Source: Oscillatoria sp. HE19RPO
GTDB lineage: Bacteria; Cyanobacteriota; Cyanobacteriia; Cyanobacteriales; Laspinemataceae
NCBI RefSeq assembly: GCF_024220515.1
Contig: NZ_JAMXOT010000099.1
Coordinates: 1-53,752 of the forward strand
Direction: 5' to 3'
DNA: 53,752 bases
Made by a program: the position numbers and the translations under genes. Shown one piece after another: positions 1 to 7,898 of the stretch; the first letter of the stretch is position 1, and each line of letters begins with the position of its first letter. Under the pieces are notes generated by a model. The model made no database searches. It worked only from the letters and a program-made list of their open reading frames with translations, and was not told where the DNA came from.

Positions 1-140
1 ATCTTTCTTAGTTCGTAGTAACGACTTCAGTCGTTATCTTTCTTAGTTCGTAGTAACGACTTCAGTCGTTATCTTTCTTAGTTCGTAGTAACGACTTCAG
101 TCGTTATCTTTCTTAGTTCGTAGTAACGACTTCAGTCGTT
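1..140. repeat. Four tandem 35-bp units of a dispersed 25-bp hairpin repeat
   Basis: Four identical 35-bp units (1-35, 36-70, 71-105, 106-140) abut the 3' end of hisIE. Each holds a 25-bp core starting GTTCGTAGTAACGACT and ending CAGTCGTT, preceded by the spacer ATCTTTCTTA. The core contains the inverted repeat AACGACT/AGTCGTT with a 2-nt loop, so each unit can fold into a small hairpin. The same core recurs near 6.6 kb and 52.8-53.2 kb, so this is a family, not a local accident. Function is unknown; being directly after the hisIE stop codon it could act in transcript ends. Confidence 0.95.
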
Positions 141-142
141 TC

Positions 143-793
143 TTATTTCCGACGCTGTTGCAACTTGCGATAAACCTCTCGCAAATCCACATTATGTTTG
201 GCTAAGGCAACCATAGAGTGATAGAATAAATCAGCGACTTCCCCAGCGATCGCATCGGCATCATCATCTTTACAAGCCATCACCACTTCCGCCGATTCTT
301 CCCCAATTTTCTTGAGAATTTTATTATCCCCACCGGCAATTAATCTAGCAGTATAGGACTCTTCCGAGGGATTGTCCCGCCGATCGCAAATTACCTCAAA
401 TACCTGGGAAAGTGTATCTGCTGGCGGTGCAGCAATGTGGCCCTCAATTTGGTGAAAACAACTGCGTTCCCCGGTATGGCAGGCAATATCACCAATTTGT
501 TCGATGCCGATTAATAGACAGTCACTATCGCAGTCGTAGCGTAGCGATCGCACCTTTTGGAGATGTCCTGATGTTGCGCCTTTGTGCCACAATTCTTGGC
601 GCGATCGACTCCAATACCAGCATTCCCCAGTATCCAGAGTTTTTTGCAAGGATTCCGCATTCATCCAGGCCATCATGAGCACTGTTCCATCCAGATAATC
701 CTGGGCGATCGCCGGAACTAGACCCTGTTCATTATAGCGAATCCGGTCCACAGGAATCGCCGTTTTACTGCTTGCCATTTTAGTCTGCGACAT
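143..793 (-). CDS. hisIE: Bifunctional phosphoribosyl-AMP cyclohydrolase / phosphoribosyl-ATP pyrophosphatase
   Basis: The 216-residue protein catalyses steps two and three of histidine biosynthesis: hydrolysis of phosphoribosyl-ATP to phosphoribosyl-AMP (HisE) and opening of its purine ring (HisI). The N-terminal HisI domain (about 15-120) carries the metal/active-site pattern with [19 protein letters not shown] and GERSCFH. The C-terminal HisE domain (about 127-214) has the MazG-like helix with [12 protein letters not shown] and GEVADLFYH. The fusion and its length are usual for cyanobacteria. The ATG at 793 lies 5 bp after the stop of the upstream glycosyltransferase-like gene, so the two are probably co-transcribed. 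A second ATG at 778 is a possible start; neither has a strong Shine-Dalgarno. The repeat array begins 2 bp past the stop. Confidence 0.96.
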   Translation of the reverse strand: MSQTKMASSKTAIPVDRIRYNEQGLVPAIAQDYLDGTVLMMAWMNAESLQKTLDTGECWYWSRSRQELWHKGATSGHLQKVRSLRYDCDSDCLLIGIEQIGDIACHTGERSCFHQIEGHIAAPPADTLSQVFEVICDRRDNPSEESYTARLIAGGDNKILKKIGEESAEVVMACKDDDADAIAGEVADLFYHSMVALAKHNVDLREVYRKLQQRRK

Positions 794-798
794 AACGG

Positions 799-1671
799 TT
801 AGGTAAACTTAACATCTTTGATTTTCTGACTCCAACTGTCACCGTAATGCTGAACTTCTAAAAAATTTGCATTTTGCGGCGCAGGCTTGTAAACTCGAAA
901 AGTTCGGGAAATTCCCAAGGTTGCTGCACTTTCCAAGGGTCCAAAAAAGCGCGAATCTCGGTCCAAAAAGTACGGTTGATTGGCCCATTGTTCCATTTGA
1001 TGCCGATTCAGAAAAAAACAGCCCGAATGGGGATTTTCTGCCCGCTTAATGGTAATCGGGTGACCCAGAACTTTACCAGTCAGCACTAGGTTATCACTAA
1101 AGTAGTGAGCAAAATTATCTTGTCTGCCGGTTTTGAATTCTAACTCCGGGTCAATGTAAAATTTTTTAACCCCCCGCTTATTCATCCGTTCAAATCGATT
1201 GGGTTGCAGGACGGCATGATTGCCAATGTAGGCGGTAAACCAGGATAATTTTTGGAAAAAATCCGGGTCACTTAAAATAATATCATCTTCCAAATAGCAA
1301 TAATAATCATAGCGACCTAAATTTTGTTTTAACACCCCGTGACATTCAAACCCCAACAGCATGGGATGACAGGCAAAGGATTGATGGGTATAGGAATCCG
1401 GAGTCACCGGCAATTCTTTCAAAAGATGTAGTCCCTGAGTGGTGCAGATGATAATCGACAATTCCACGGAGGTTTCGACATTCGCCGGGAGGGTATATAA
1501 CTGCTGGTTGTACTGAAAATAGAACTGCGATCGACTATTATAAGTACCCTGTAACGATTCAATGCACTGAGTCAGAGCTTGAATCCGAGGCTGGGAATCG
1601 GGGCTTAACGAGGCATAACCGCCCCCTCCCTCGGGATTGAAAACATGAGGAATTGTCACTAAAACCCGCAT
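799..1671 (-). CDS. Putative GT-A-type glycosyltransferase, function unassigned
   Basis: A 290-residue soluble protein if started at the ATG at 1671 ([11 protein letters not shown]). A longer frame reaches 1758, but its extra 29 residues look non-native, and the beta-strand/N-loop that opens such enzymes begins at MRVLVTIP. An acidic YLEDD motif near residues 126-130 follows a hydrophobic strand, as in the DXD nucleotide-sugar/metal site of GT-A folds. A CGGC-like family assignment is not visible. I infer transfer of a sugar to an unknown acceptor. It sits directly upstream of hisIE (5-bp gap), which suggests co-transcription without a clear metabolic link. Confidence is high that the gene is real and moderate for the function. 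Confidence 0.65.
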   Translation of the reverse strand: MRVLVTIPHVFNPEGGGGYASLSPDSQPRIQALTQCIESLQGTYNSRSQFYFQYNQQLYTLPANVETSVELSIIICTTQGLHLLKELPVTPDSYTHQSFACHPMLLGFECHGVLKQNLGRYDYYCYLEDDIILSDPDFFQKLSWFTAYIGNHAVLQPNRFERMNKRGVKKFYIDPELEFKTGRQDNFAHYFSDNLVLTGKVLGHPITIKRAENPHSGCFFLNRHQMEQWANQPYFLDRDSRFFGPLESAATLGISRTFRVYKPAPQNANFLEVQHYGDSWSQKIKDVKFT

Positions 1672-1947
1672 AATCGCTGTGTGTAAAACTCTCTTAACGC
1701 TGGGGACTGAGGTTTGTGGGTGGGGAGGAAATCCAGGGGACAATAAACAGGCTTTCACCGCCCTGGCTTGGGTGCAAAGCGGGTAAAGATTCTGTCAAAA
1801 AACCCAGTTTCTAACCGCTCTACCAGCCTACTAGCCCTCGGGACTGCGATCGGGGTAGGATTAAACATTATAACTTGGACGCTCCTCTTAAACACTTCCC
1901 ACCCAAAAGCCGTATTCTAAACAAAGTCAACCGTTAAGCCTCTGGCA

Positions 1948-1954
1948 AAGGAGA
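1948..1954 (+). promoter_or_regulatory. Strong Shine-Dalgarno deciding the hemL TTG start
   Basis: AAGGAGA lies 5 nt before a TTG codon at 1960. No in-frame ATG offers a comparable site, and starting here gives the family-typical length of 432 residues, so TTG is the likely initiator. Confidence 0.8.
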
Positions 1955-1959
1955 CCCCT

Positions 1960-3258
1960 TTGGTTACAACTACCTTCAATACCACAAAATCCGAAGAAAT
2001 TTTCGCAGCCGCTCAAAAACTGATGCCCGGAGGGGTCAGTTCTCCCGTGCGTGCCTTCAAATCCGTGGGGGGACAACCCATCGTTTTTGATAGAGTCGAA
2101 GGCGCGTATGTTTGGGACGTAGACGGAAACCAATACATCGACTATGTGGGAACTTGGGGACCCGCTATCTGTGGACACGCTCACCCTGAAGTGATTGCGG
2201 CCCTCCATGATGCCTTAAATAAAGGGACCAGCTTTGGTGCACCCTGTTACCAAGAAAACCTCCTCGCTGAAATGGTGATTGATGCGGTTCCCTGCATCGA
2301 AATGGTGAGATTTGTTAACTCGGGAACCGAAGCTTGTATGGCGGTTTTGCGCCTGATGCGTGCCTTCACCGGACGGGAGAAATTAATCAAATTTGAAGGC
2401 TGTTATCACGGGCACGCGGATATGTTCCTCGTGAAAGCCGGTTCCGGTGTTGCTACCTTGGGACTGCCGGACTCTCCCGGGGTTCCCAAATCCACCACCG
2501 CCAATACCCTCACCGCACCTTACAACGACCTGGAAGCCGTTAAAACCTTATTTGAGCAAAATCCCGGGGAGATTGCGGGGGTGATTTTAGAACCCGTTGT
2601 CGGGAATGCGGGATTTATTCCCCCAGATGCCGGATTCCTGGAAGGATTGCGGGTCCTAACCCAGGAACATGGCGCGTTACTGGTGTTTGATGAAGTCATG
2701 ACGGGATTCCGGATTGCTTATGGTGGTGCCCAGGAAAAATTCGGCGTCACCCCTGACTTAACCACCTTGGGTAAAGTGATTGGTGGTGGATTACCCGTAG
2801 GGGCTTATGGTGGACGCCGAGACATCATGGAAATGGTGGCCCCCGCTGGTCCGATGTATCAAGCCGGGACCCTTTCGGGGAATCCCTTAGCGATGACGGC
2901 AGGAATTAAAACCCTGGAATTGCTCAACAAATCCGGAACCTATGAGTATCTGGACAAGATTACTAAGACGTTGAGTGAGGGACTGCTGAAAATTGCCAAA
3001 GAAACCGGCAATGAAGCCTGTGGCGGTCAAATTAGCGCCATGTTTGGCTTATTTTTCAATCCTGGACCTGTGCATAATTATGAAGATGCCAAAAAATCCG
3101 ATTTGAGCAAATTTGCTCGCTTCCATCGCGGAATGTTAGAACGGGGAGTTTATTTAGCGCCTTCTCAATTTGAGGCCGGATTTACTTCGTTTGCTCATAC
3201 GGAGGAAGATATCGATCGCACCTTGGCGATCGCCCATGAGGTGATGTCGAGTCTATAG
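1960..3258 (+). CDS. hemL: Glutamate-1-semialdehyde 2,1-aminomutase
   Basis: A PLP enzyme that moves the amino group of glutamate-1-semialdehyde to give 5-aminolevulinate, the entry compound of heme, chlorophyll and bilin synthesis by the C5 route. The 432-residue length matches the family. Visible landmarks are the [12 protein letters not shown]-terminus, [10 protein letters not shown], the YHGHAD segment, [11 protein letters not shown] with the cofactor-binding Asp, and [18 protein letters not shown], where Lys272 is the expected PLP Schiff-base lysine. Translation starts at TTG with a strong ribosome-binding site. It is transcribed divergently from the hisIE unit and followed by a strong intrinsic terminator, so it is probably monocistronic. 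Confidence 0.98.
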   Translation: MVTTTFNTTKSEEIFAAAQKLMPGGVSSPVRAFKSVGGQPIVFDRVEGAYVWDVDGNQYIDYVGTWGPAICGHAHPEVIAALHDALNKGTSFGAPCYQENLLAEMVIDAVPCIEMVRFVNSGTEACMAVLRLMRAFTGREKLIKFEGCYHGHADMFLVKAGSGVATLGLPDSPGVPKSTTANTLTAPYNDLEAVKTLFEQNPGEIAGVILEPVVGNAGFIPPDAGFLEGLRVLTQEHGALLVFDEVMTGFRIAYGGAQEKFGVTPDLTTLGKVIGGGLPVGAYGGRRDIMEMVAPAGPMYQAGTLSGNPLAMTAGIKTLELLNKSGTYEYLDKITKTLSEGLLKIAKETGNEACGGQISAMFGLFFNPGPVHNYEDAKKSDLSKFARFHRGMLERGVYLAPSQFEAGFTSFAHTEEDIDRTLAIAHEVMSSL

Positions 3259-3294
3259 CTAATTCCACCCCACCGGCTTTTCTATAAGCCTTTG

Positions 3295-3357
3295 AGAATG
3301 AAGAGAATCAGGAGGCGTCAACTTCCTGATTCTCTTCATTCTCATTGTCTTTTTTTT
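3295..3357 (+). terminator. Intrinsic terminator of hemL
   Basis: A perfect 19-bp stem (3295-3313 with 3324-3342) with a 10-nt loop is followed within 8 nt by a run of eight T residues at 3350-3357. It lies about 35 bp after the hemL stop. The stem is nearly A/G-only on one strand, which is unusual for a terminator but makes a very long helix. Confidence 0.9.
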
Positions 3358-3453
3358 GTGTTAATTTATATCAAATTTCAATCTCATAGGTGAACCTCTA
3401 CCCTGGACTGGAACACCATCGATAACCATTACTCCCTTAAAACCGTAAATTCA

Positions 3454-4068
3454 ATGAAAACCCAACCACAACCACGCCCATTCCGAGGCAGTCCGCTTTT
3501 TTGGACTGCATTACTAGCCCTCCCCATCGCCTTCACCATGCCAGAATCTGCTCTGGGACAAGTCAATGAACAGGAACTCCAAAGCATTCTCCAAACCCGA
3601 AAAATTGCTCTGGATGCCTTAAATAACCGGGATTTTACCAGCATTGAACCCTATCTACATCCTGATTTCACAATTACCACGGTGGATAACCAAGTCTTTC
3701 ATACCGTGAGCGAATTTGAAACCTATTGGAATGAACAATTTAACGGACCCATTGAACGGCTGACGATGAGTTTGGAAGGGGAAACTATCCGGACTTTTTT
3801 ATCCCCCGGAATAGAAGTCGCATCGGGAGAGGCCCTCTCTACCTTCTATTTCCGAGATGGAAATGAGGAAGTCATGCCTTTACGATGGAGTGCGGTACTC
3901 CAAAAAGTGCAGAATACCTGGACGATTCAATCCCTCCATTTTTCTGCCAATTTATTAGATAATCCCGTTTTAAACTATACCGAAAAGCGGGGTAATTATA
4001 TGGCCGTTGGGACATCGGTGGCGGGGGTTTTAGTGGGGGCGCTTTTGATGTTTTTGTTGCGGCGGTAA
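3454..4068 (+). CDS. Exported, membrane-anchored NTF2/SnoaL-like protein
   Basis: 204 residues. The N-terminus has a basic stretch (to about 11), a hydrophobic segment LFWTALLALPIAFTM and a likely cleavage site near SALGQ, i.e. a signal peptide. Residues about 37-165 read as an NTF2-like cone fold: a helix with ALNNRDFTSIEPYLHPDF, a strand-rich middle, and a final QSLHFSANL strand; families of this kind bind small ligands or act as DUF4440-type domains. The C-terminus ends in a transmembrane helix (VGTSVAGVLVGALLMFLL) with two terminal arginines. The topology suggests a periplasmic or lumenal domain tethered at its C-terminus. Substrate is unknown. No operon partner is close: the next plus-strand gene is 450 bp away. 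Confidence 0.7.
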   Translation: MKTQPQPRPFRGSPLFWTALLALPIAFTMPESALGQVNEQELQSILQTRKIALDALNNRDFTSIEPYLHPDFTITTVDNQVFHTVSEFETYWNEQFNGPIERLTMSLEGETIRTFLSPGIEVASGEALSTFYFRDGNEEVMPLRWSAVLQKVQNTWTIQSLHFSANLLDNPVLNYTEKRGNYMAVGTSVAGVLVGALLMFLLRR

Positions 4069-4137
4069 ATGGGAGATTTGAATCAGATTCCCTGTCTTTA
4101 AGAGGATAAATATTTGGAAAAACTTGAGACGGGTGGA

Positions 4138-4281
4138 GATCCCCCCCCGCCCCCCTTATTAAGGGGGGAGTAAGAGGAACTTCATTAATATAATTAAGGG
4201 GGGAGTAAGTGGAATCAATTTTTTGTTCTAAGAACTGATACCCTTCAAAGTCCCCCTTCTTAAGGGGGATTTAGGGGGATC
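4138..4281. repeat. GATCCCCC-ended G/C-run repeat element
   Basis: The 3' intergenic region after the NTF2-like gene carries an element bounded by GATCCCCCC at 4138 and GGGGGATC at 4274-4281. It contains several CCCCTTA...TAAGGGGG inverted arms. Sequences of this form are common non-coding dispersed repeats of cyanobacterial genomes. It has no coding potential. Confidence 0.6.
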
Positions 4282-4369
4282 TAGCATTGGCGATAAAGCA
4301 GTTTACTCAGAACTGAACCCCTTAATTTAATTCCCCTAAGTGCTTTGTTTCTCTAAATAATGCGTTTTT

Positions 4370-4498
4370 TATAGCGTTTCTCATGTCCATAAGGTAGTAC
4401 CCTCACCCCAAACCCCTCTCCATCCCCCCTACCCCCCTTTGAAAGGGGGGGGGAGAGGGGCTTTGAAAAGTACCTCATCAGTCCACCGAACCGCTATA
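4370..4498. repeat. Possible small TATAGCG-ended inverted-repeat element
   Basis: TATAGCG at 4370 and its complement CGCTATA at 4492-4498 bound a segment with the internal hairpin CCCCCCTTTGAAAGGGGGG. The outer ends are only partly complementary beyond the first 7 bp (TATAGCG-TTTC against TATAGCGGTTC). It may be a decayed MITE. The rest of 4069-4518 holds no gene. Confidence 0.4.
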
Positions 4499-4518
4499 TT
4501 ATAATTATTCTACAAAAT

Positions 4519-6231
4519 ATGCTGGATTTATTGATTAAAAATGGGTTAATTTTTGATGGGTTGGGTTCCCCTGCGGTTGCGGGAGATATTGGAATTAAGC
4601 AGGGTCAAATTGTTGCAATTTCTTCTAATATTTCCCTAGAGGCGGCTCAGGTGGTTGATGCCTCGGGACTCTGGGTTACCCCGGGATTTATTGACATTCA
4701 TACCCACTATGATTTAGAGCTAGAAATTGCCCCGGGATTGAGTGAATCGGTGAGGCATGGGGTTACCACGGTGGTAATTGGCAATTGCAGTTTATCGGTG
4801 GCGGTGGGGGAACCGCAAATGTTGGCAGATATTTTTCAGCGGGTTGAAACCCTCTCCCATCGCTTGATTGCCAAATGGTTAAATCAGTCGGTTTCTTGGC
4901 AAACTCCTGGGGAATATCTGCACCATTTACAACAGCTACCCCTCGGTCCTAATGTTGCCCCAATGTTAGGACATAGTGCGGTTCGCGCTCATGTGATGGG
5001 ATTGGAACGGAGTCTGACGGTTGACCCTACGCCAGCGGAACTGAACCAGATGGAACAAATCGCTAAATCTGCGTTAGAAGCGGGATTTATTGGCATTTCT
5101 ATTGATATGTTTCCCTGGCATCGGATGAGTGGAGAATGGCGCGGTTGTACTATCCCCTCGCAACACGCTAAACTCCCGGAATATGCTCGGTTGGCTGCTT
5201 TGTGTCGGGAATGCGATCGCGTATTTCAAGTCACTCCTAATTTACAGCGATTGGCTTCTTTTTGGGATATTATTGGCCTCGGTTCGGGCATTGGTCAACT
5301 TCCTTTACGGTTGACAGTGCTCTCGGCATTGGATGCTGTGCATAATCGGCAGATGTGGCGGGTATTTGCTCCTCTTTTATGGATTTGGAATCGCCTCTTG
5401 CGAGGAAATGTCCGCTTTCAAACTCTGACGGAACCGTTTACGATTTATTCTGATGGTCCGGTGACTCCTTTATTTGAAGAATTTTCTACCGGAGCACAAT
5501 TGAATAGTTGTGATTCCCGAGAGGAACGGCAGGAATTATGGGCGTCGGAAACCTTTCGGAAGCAGTTTCGGAAAGACTGGTTAAATGGGTGGCGCAAATC
5601 TTTTCATCGAGATTTGAATTTGATGGAGATTTTGAGTTGTCCTGAAGCGAGTTGGCAGGGGTTGAGTTTTGCTACAGTTGCGAAGAAAATGCAGCAGAAT
5701 CCGGTGGATTTGTTTATGGATTTGTTGCAGCAGTATGATACGGATTTGCGCTGGGTGGCGACGGGTGCAAACGATCGCCTCGAACCTCGGTTGGCGATGA
5801 TGAAACATCCGGATATTTTGCCCGGGTTTACCGATGCTGGTGCTCATGTGCGGAATTTGGGCTATTATGATGGCGCTTTATCGTTGTTGAAACAAGCGGT
5901 AACGACCAATTTTATGACTCCCGAGGCGGCAATTCATCGGGTGACGGGAGAACCGGCGCAGTGGTTTCGCCTGGATGCGGGGGTGTTGAAGGTGGGTGGG
6001 AAAGCGGATTTGGTGGTGCTGAATCCGCTGGGGTTGCAGCAGGCGATCGCCCCTCAAGTGGAAATATTGGACCCGATTTTAGATGGGGAACCTCGGATGG
6101 TGAAGCGGGGTTCGGATGAGATTATTCACTCGGTGTATATCAAGGGGGTTCCGGTGGTGTGTCAGGGTCAGGTGAGTGCGCGTCTGGGTTCTGAACCCCT
6201 GGGGACGGTGTTGTTTCCGGTGGTGGGATGA
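4519..6231 (+). CDS. Amidohydrolase of the N-acyl-D-amino-acid deacylase type
   Basis: 570 residues, with the composite fold of metal-dependent amidohydrolases. The N-terminal beta-sandwich strand LLIKNGLIFDGLG opens the protein, FIDIHTHYD (metal ligands H61 and H63) starts the barrel, and GNCSL (C90) corresponds to the metal-bridging cysteine of D-aminoacylases. LGHSAVRAHVM, and GFTDAGAHVRN (catalytic Asp in the TD-AGAH variant of the SDGxH motif) follow, and GKADLVVLNP closes the C-terminal sandwich. The expected reaction is release of a carboxylate from an N-acyl amino acid; the true substrate is not readable. The next gene overlaps its stop by ATGA (6228-6231), implying co-transcription and coupling. 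Confidence 0.85.
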   Translation: MLDLLIKNGLIFDGLGSPAVAGDIGIKQGQIVAISSNISLEAAQVVDASGLWVTPGFIDIHTHYDLELEIAPGLSESVRHGVTTVVIGNCSLSVAVGEPQMLADIFQRVETLSHRLIAKWLNQSVSWQTPGEYLHHLQQLPLGPNVAPMLGHSAVRAHVMGLERSLTVDPTPAELNQMEQIAKSALEAGFIGISIDMFPWHRMSGEWRGCTIPSQHAKLPEYARLAALCRECDRVFQVTPNLQRLASFWDIIGLGSGIGQLPLRLTVLSALDAVHNRQMWRVFAPLLWIWNRLLRGNVRFQTLTEPFTIYSDGPVTPLFEEFSTGAQLNSCDSREERQELWASETFRKQFRKDWLNGWRKSFHRDLNLMEILSCPEASWQGLSFATVAKKMQQNPVDLFMDLLQQYDTDLRWVATGANDRLEPRLAMMKHPDILPGFTDAGAHVRNLGYYDGALSLLKQAVTTNFMTPEAAIHRVTGEPAQWFRLDAGVLKVGGKADLVVLNPLGLQQAIAPQVEILDPILDGEPRMVKRGSDEIIHSVYIKGVPVVCQGQVSARLGSEPLGTVLFPVVG

Positions 6232-6761
6232 AGGGAGTTAGGGATCGGATGAATGGGAGTCGGGGACAGCAGGTGAGAGAGGATACGGAGTATTGGGATA
6301 TTTTTCTGCTTAAACACCAGCATCCGATGAATGTGGCGTTGCACGTTGTGGGGATTTTGATTTTTTACGGGTTGCTGTTTTCGGCGTTGTGGTTTCAGAA
6401 TCCTTGGATTTTGTTGGGGTTACCTCTGACTCAGTTGACGGGATTAATGGGTCATTTTTTGTTTGAACGTAGTGAGATAGAACTGCGGGATGCGGTGTTT
6501 TCTTGGCGTGCTTCTTTCTGTTTGGGGCGAATGTTGTGGCGTATTCTCTTGGGTAAGTATAAGGAGGATGTTCGGCAACGGGTTGAATTGTTGGGGGTAG
6601 AGAGGGGGATTTTAGAGGGAGGGAAGATAACGACTGAAGTCGTTACTACGAACGTCGGAAACAGAACGACTGAAGTCGTTACTACGAACGTTGGAAAGAT
6701 AACGACTGAAGTCGTTACTACGAACGTTGGAAAGATATTGAGAGTTTTAGGGTTGATATAG
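6228..6761 (+). CDS. Mpo1/DUF962-like membrane protein with a repeat-derived C-terminus
   Basis: 177 residues. FLLKHQHPMNVALHVVGILIFYG resembles the start of the Mpo1/DUF962 family (YGL010w type), with a histidine-rich helix leading into two hydrophobic segments around 45-90. Yeast Mpo1 is an iron-dependent dioxygenase of fatty-acid alpha-oxidation; whether this bacterial relative shares the chemistry is unknown. Residues from about 134 are three copies of a 12-residue unit (TTEVVTTNVG core) encoded by the 25-bp dispersed repeat, leaving only ILRVLGLI after it. The start overlaps the upstream amidohydrolase stop (ATGA); an in-frame ATG at 6249 is an alternative. The 3' end overlaps the convergent kinase gene by 15 bp. 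Confidence 0.7.
   Translation: MKGVRDRMNGSRGQQVREDTEYWDIFLLKHQHPMNVALHVVGILIFYGLLFSALWFQNPWILLGLPLTQLTGLMGHFLFERSEIELRDAVFSWRASFCLGRMLWRILLGKYKEDVRQRVELLGVERGILEGGKITTEVVTTNVGNRTTEVVTTNVGKITTEVVTTNVGKILRVLGLI
6629..6725. repeat. Three in-frame copies of the 25-bp dispersed repeat (36-bp period)
   Basis: Core copies lie at 6629-6653, 6665-6689 and 6701-6725, inverted relative to the array at 1-140. The period is exactly 36 bp, i.e. 12 codons, so the frame of the host gene is preserved through all three. Confidence 0.95.
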
Positions 6762-7898
6762 AGTGGGTAGGGTTAAGGTGAAGAAAAAAGTGGTGCCGAT
6801 GTGGAGTTGAGAGGTTAGCCAAATGCGTCCCCCATGTACTTCTACAATTTTTTTACAGAGACTCATGCCGATGCCGGTGCCGGGATATTTATTATAAGCA
6901 TGAATTCGTTTGAAGATTTCAAAAACGACGGGATAATCTTCTTCGGCGATGCCGATGCCATTATCCTGGATTTTAAATTCAGCGAAGTTTTCAGGATTGA
7001 GGGTGAGAGAAATGTTAATTTTCGGGGGTACTTGAGGGCGGCGAAACTTAATGGCATTACTGAGGATGTTTTGAAAAAGCTGAATCAGTTGGGTGCGATC
7101 GCCCAGGACGATGGGGAGGGTATCGTGGGTGATACAAGCGCCACTGCTGTTGATATCCTCTTGTAAATTGGCTAAGGCTTCGGCTAAAACCACTTCACAA
7201 TCAATGGGTTCCAGTTCCACTTTACCCGATCGCACCCGAGAATAAGAAAGTAAATCATGAATCAGTTGATTCATGCGCTGGCTGGCTTTAGAAATTTCAC
7301 TCAGATAATGTTCGCCTTTTTCATCGAGTAAAGTATCATATTGCCAGAGTAACATATCTGCATAGCCCATAATCAGTTGTAAGGGAGATTGCAAATCATG
7401 GGAAGCGATTCCTGCAAATTGCTCTAATTCAGCGTTGGATCTTTGTAACTCTTCATTCAGGGTTTGTAACTCCTGATTTTTTTGGATGAGTTGGCGTTGG
7501 AGACGCTCGATGGTCAGTTGTTTATGGATTCGCGCCAGGACTTCTTCGGTTTGAAAAGGCTTGGTAATGTAGTCGGCCCCTCCGGAACTAAAGGCTTTGA
7601 CTTTTGCGGTGCTATCATCCAGGGCACTGAGGAAAATGATGGGAATTTTGCAAGTTTGGGGGTTGGACTGGAGGGATTCACAGACTTCATAGCCGGTTAA
7701 ATCCGGCATCATGATATCTAATAAAATTAAATCAGGGACAACTTTTTGGCAGGTGGTTAAAGCCATTTCTCCGGTTAAGGCTTTGCGGACATTATACCCT
7801 TTGATGATGAGCATGGAGGAGAGAACCCGTAAATTATCGGGTTGATCGTCAACGATTAAAATAACGGGCTTATTAAACTCCTCTGAAAATTGAATCAT
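6747..7898 (-). CDS. REC-histidine kinase (receiver at the N-terminus)
   Basis: 383 residues, no membrane segment. The receiver domain (about 12-128) has the acidic pair D17/D18, phospho-acceptor D61 in LILLDIMMPD, S91 and K113 in ITKPF. A coiled coil (about 130-160) joins it to a HisKA dimerisation domain with H167 in IASHDLQSPL and an HATPase domain with FQNILSNAIKF (N box), DNGIGI and GTGIGMSLCKK. The H-box type resembles phytochrome-associated kinases such as Cph1. The start overlaps the stop of the large hybrid kinase upstream by ATGA (7895-7898), so the two are translationally coupled. The REC is likely phosphorylated by the upstream kinase and may gate this kinase; this is inference. 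Confidence 0.93.
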   Translation of the reverse strand: MIQFSEEFNKPVILIVDDQPDNLRVLSSMLIIKGYNVRKALTGEMALTTCQKVVPDLILLDIMMPDLTGYEVCESLQSNPQTCKIPIIFLSALDDSTAKVKAFSSGGADYITKPFQTEEVLARIHKQLTIERLQRQLIQKNQELQTLNEELQRSNAELEQFAGIASHDLQSPLQLIMGYADMLLWQYDTLLDEKGEHYLSEISKASQRMNQLIHDLLSYSRVRSGKVELEPIDCEVVLAEALANLQEDINSSGACITHDTLPIVLGDRTQLIQLFQNILSNAIKFRRPQVPPKINISLTLNPENFAEFKIQDNGIGIAEEDYPVVFEIFKRIHAYNKYPGTGIGMSLCKKIVEVHGGRIWLTSQLHIGTTFFFTLTLPTLYQP

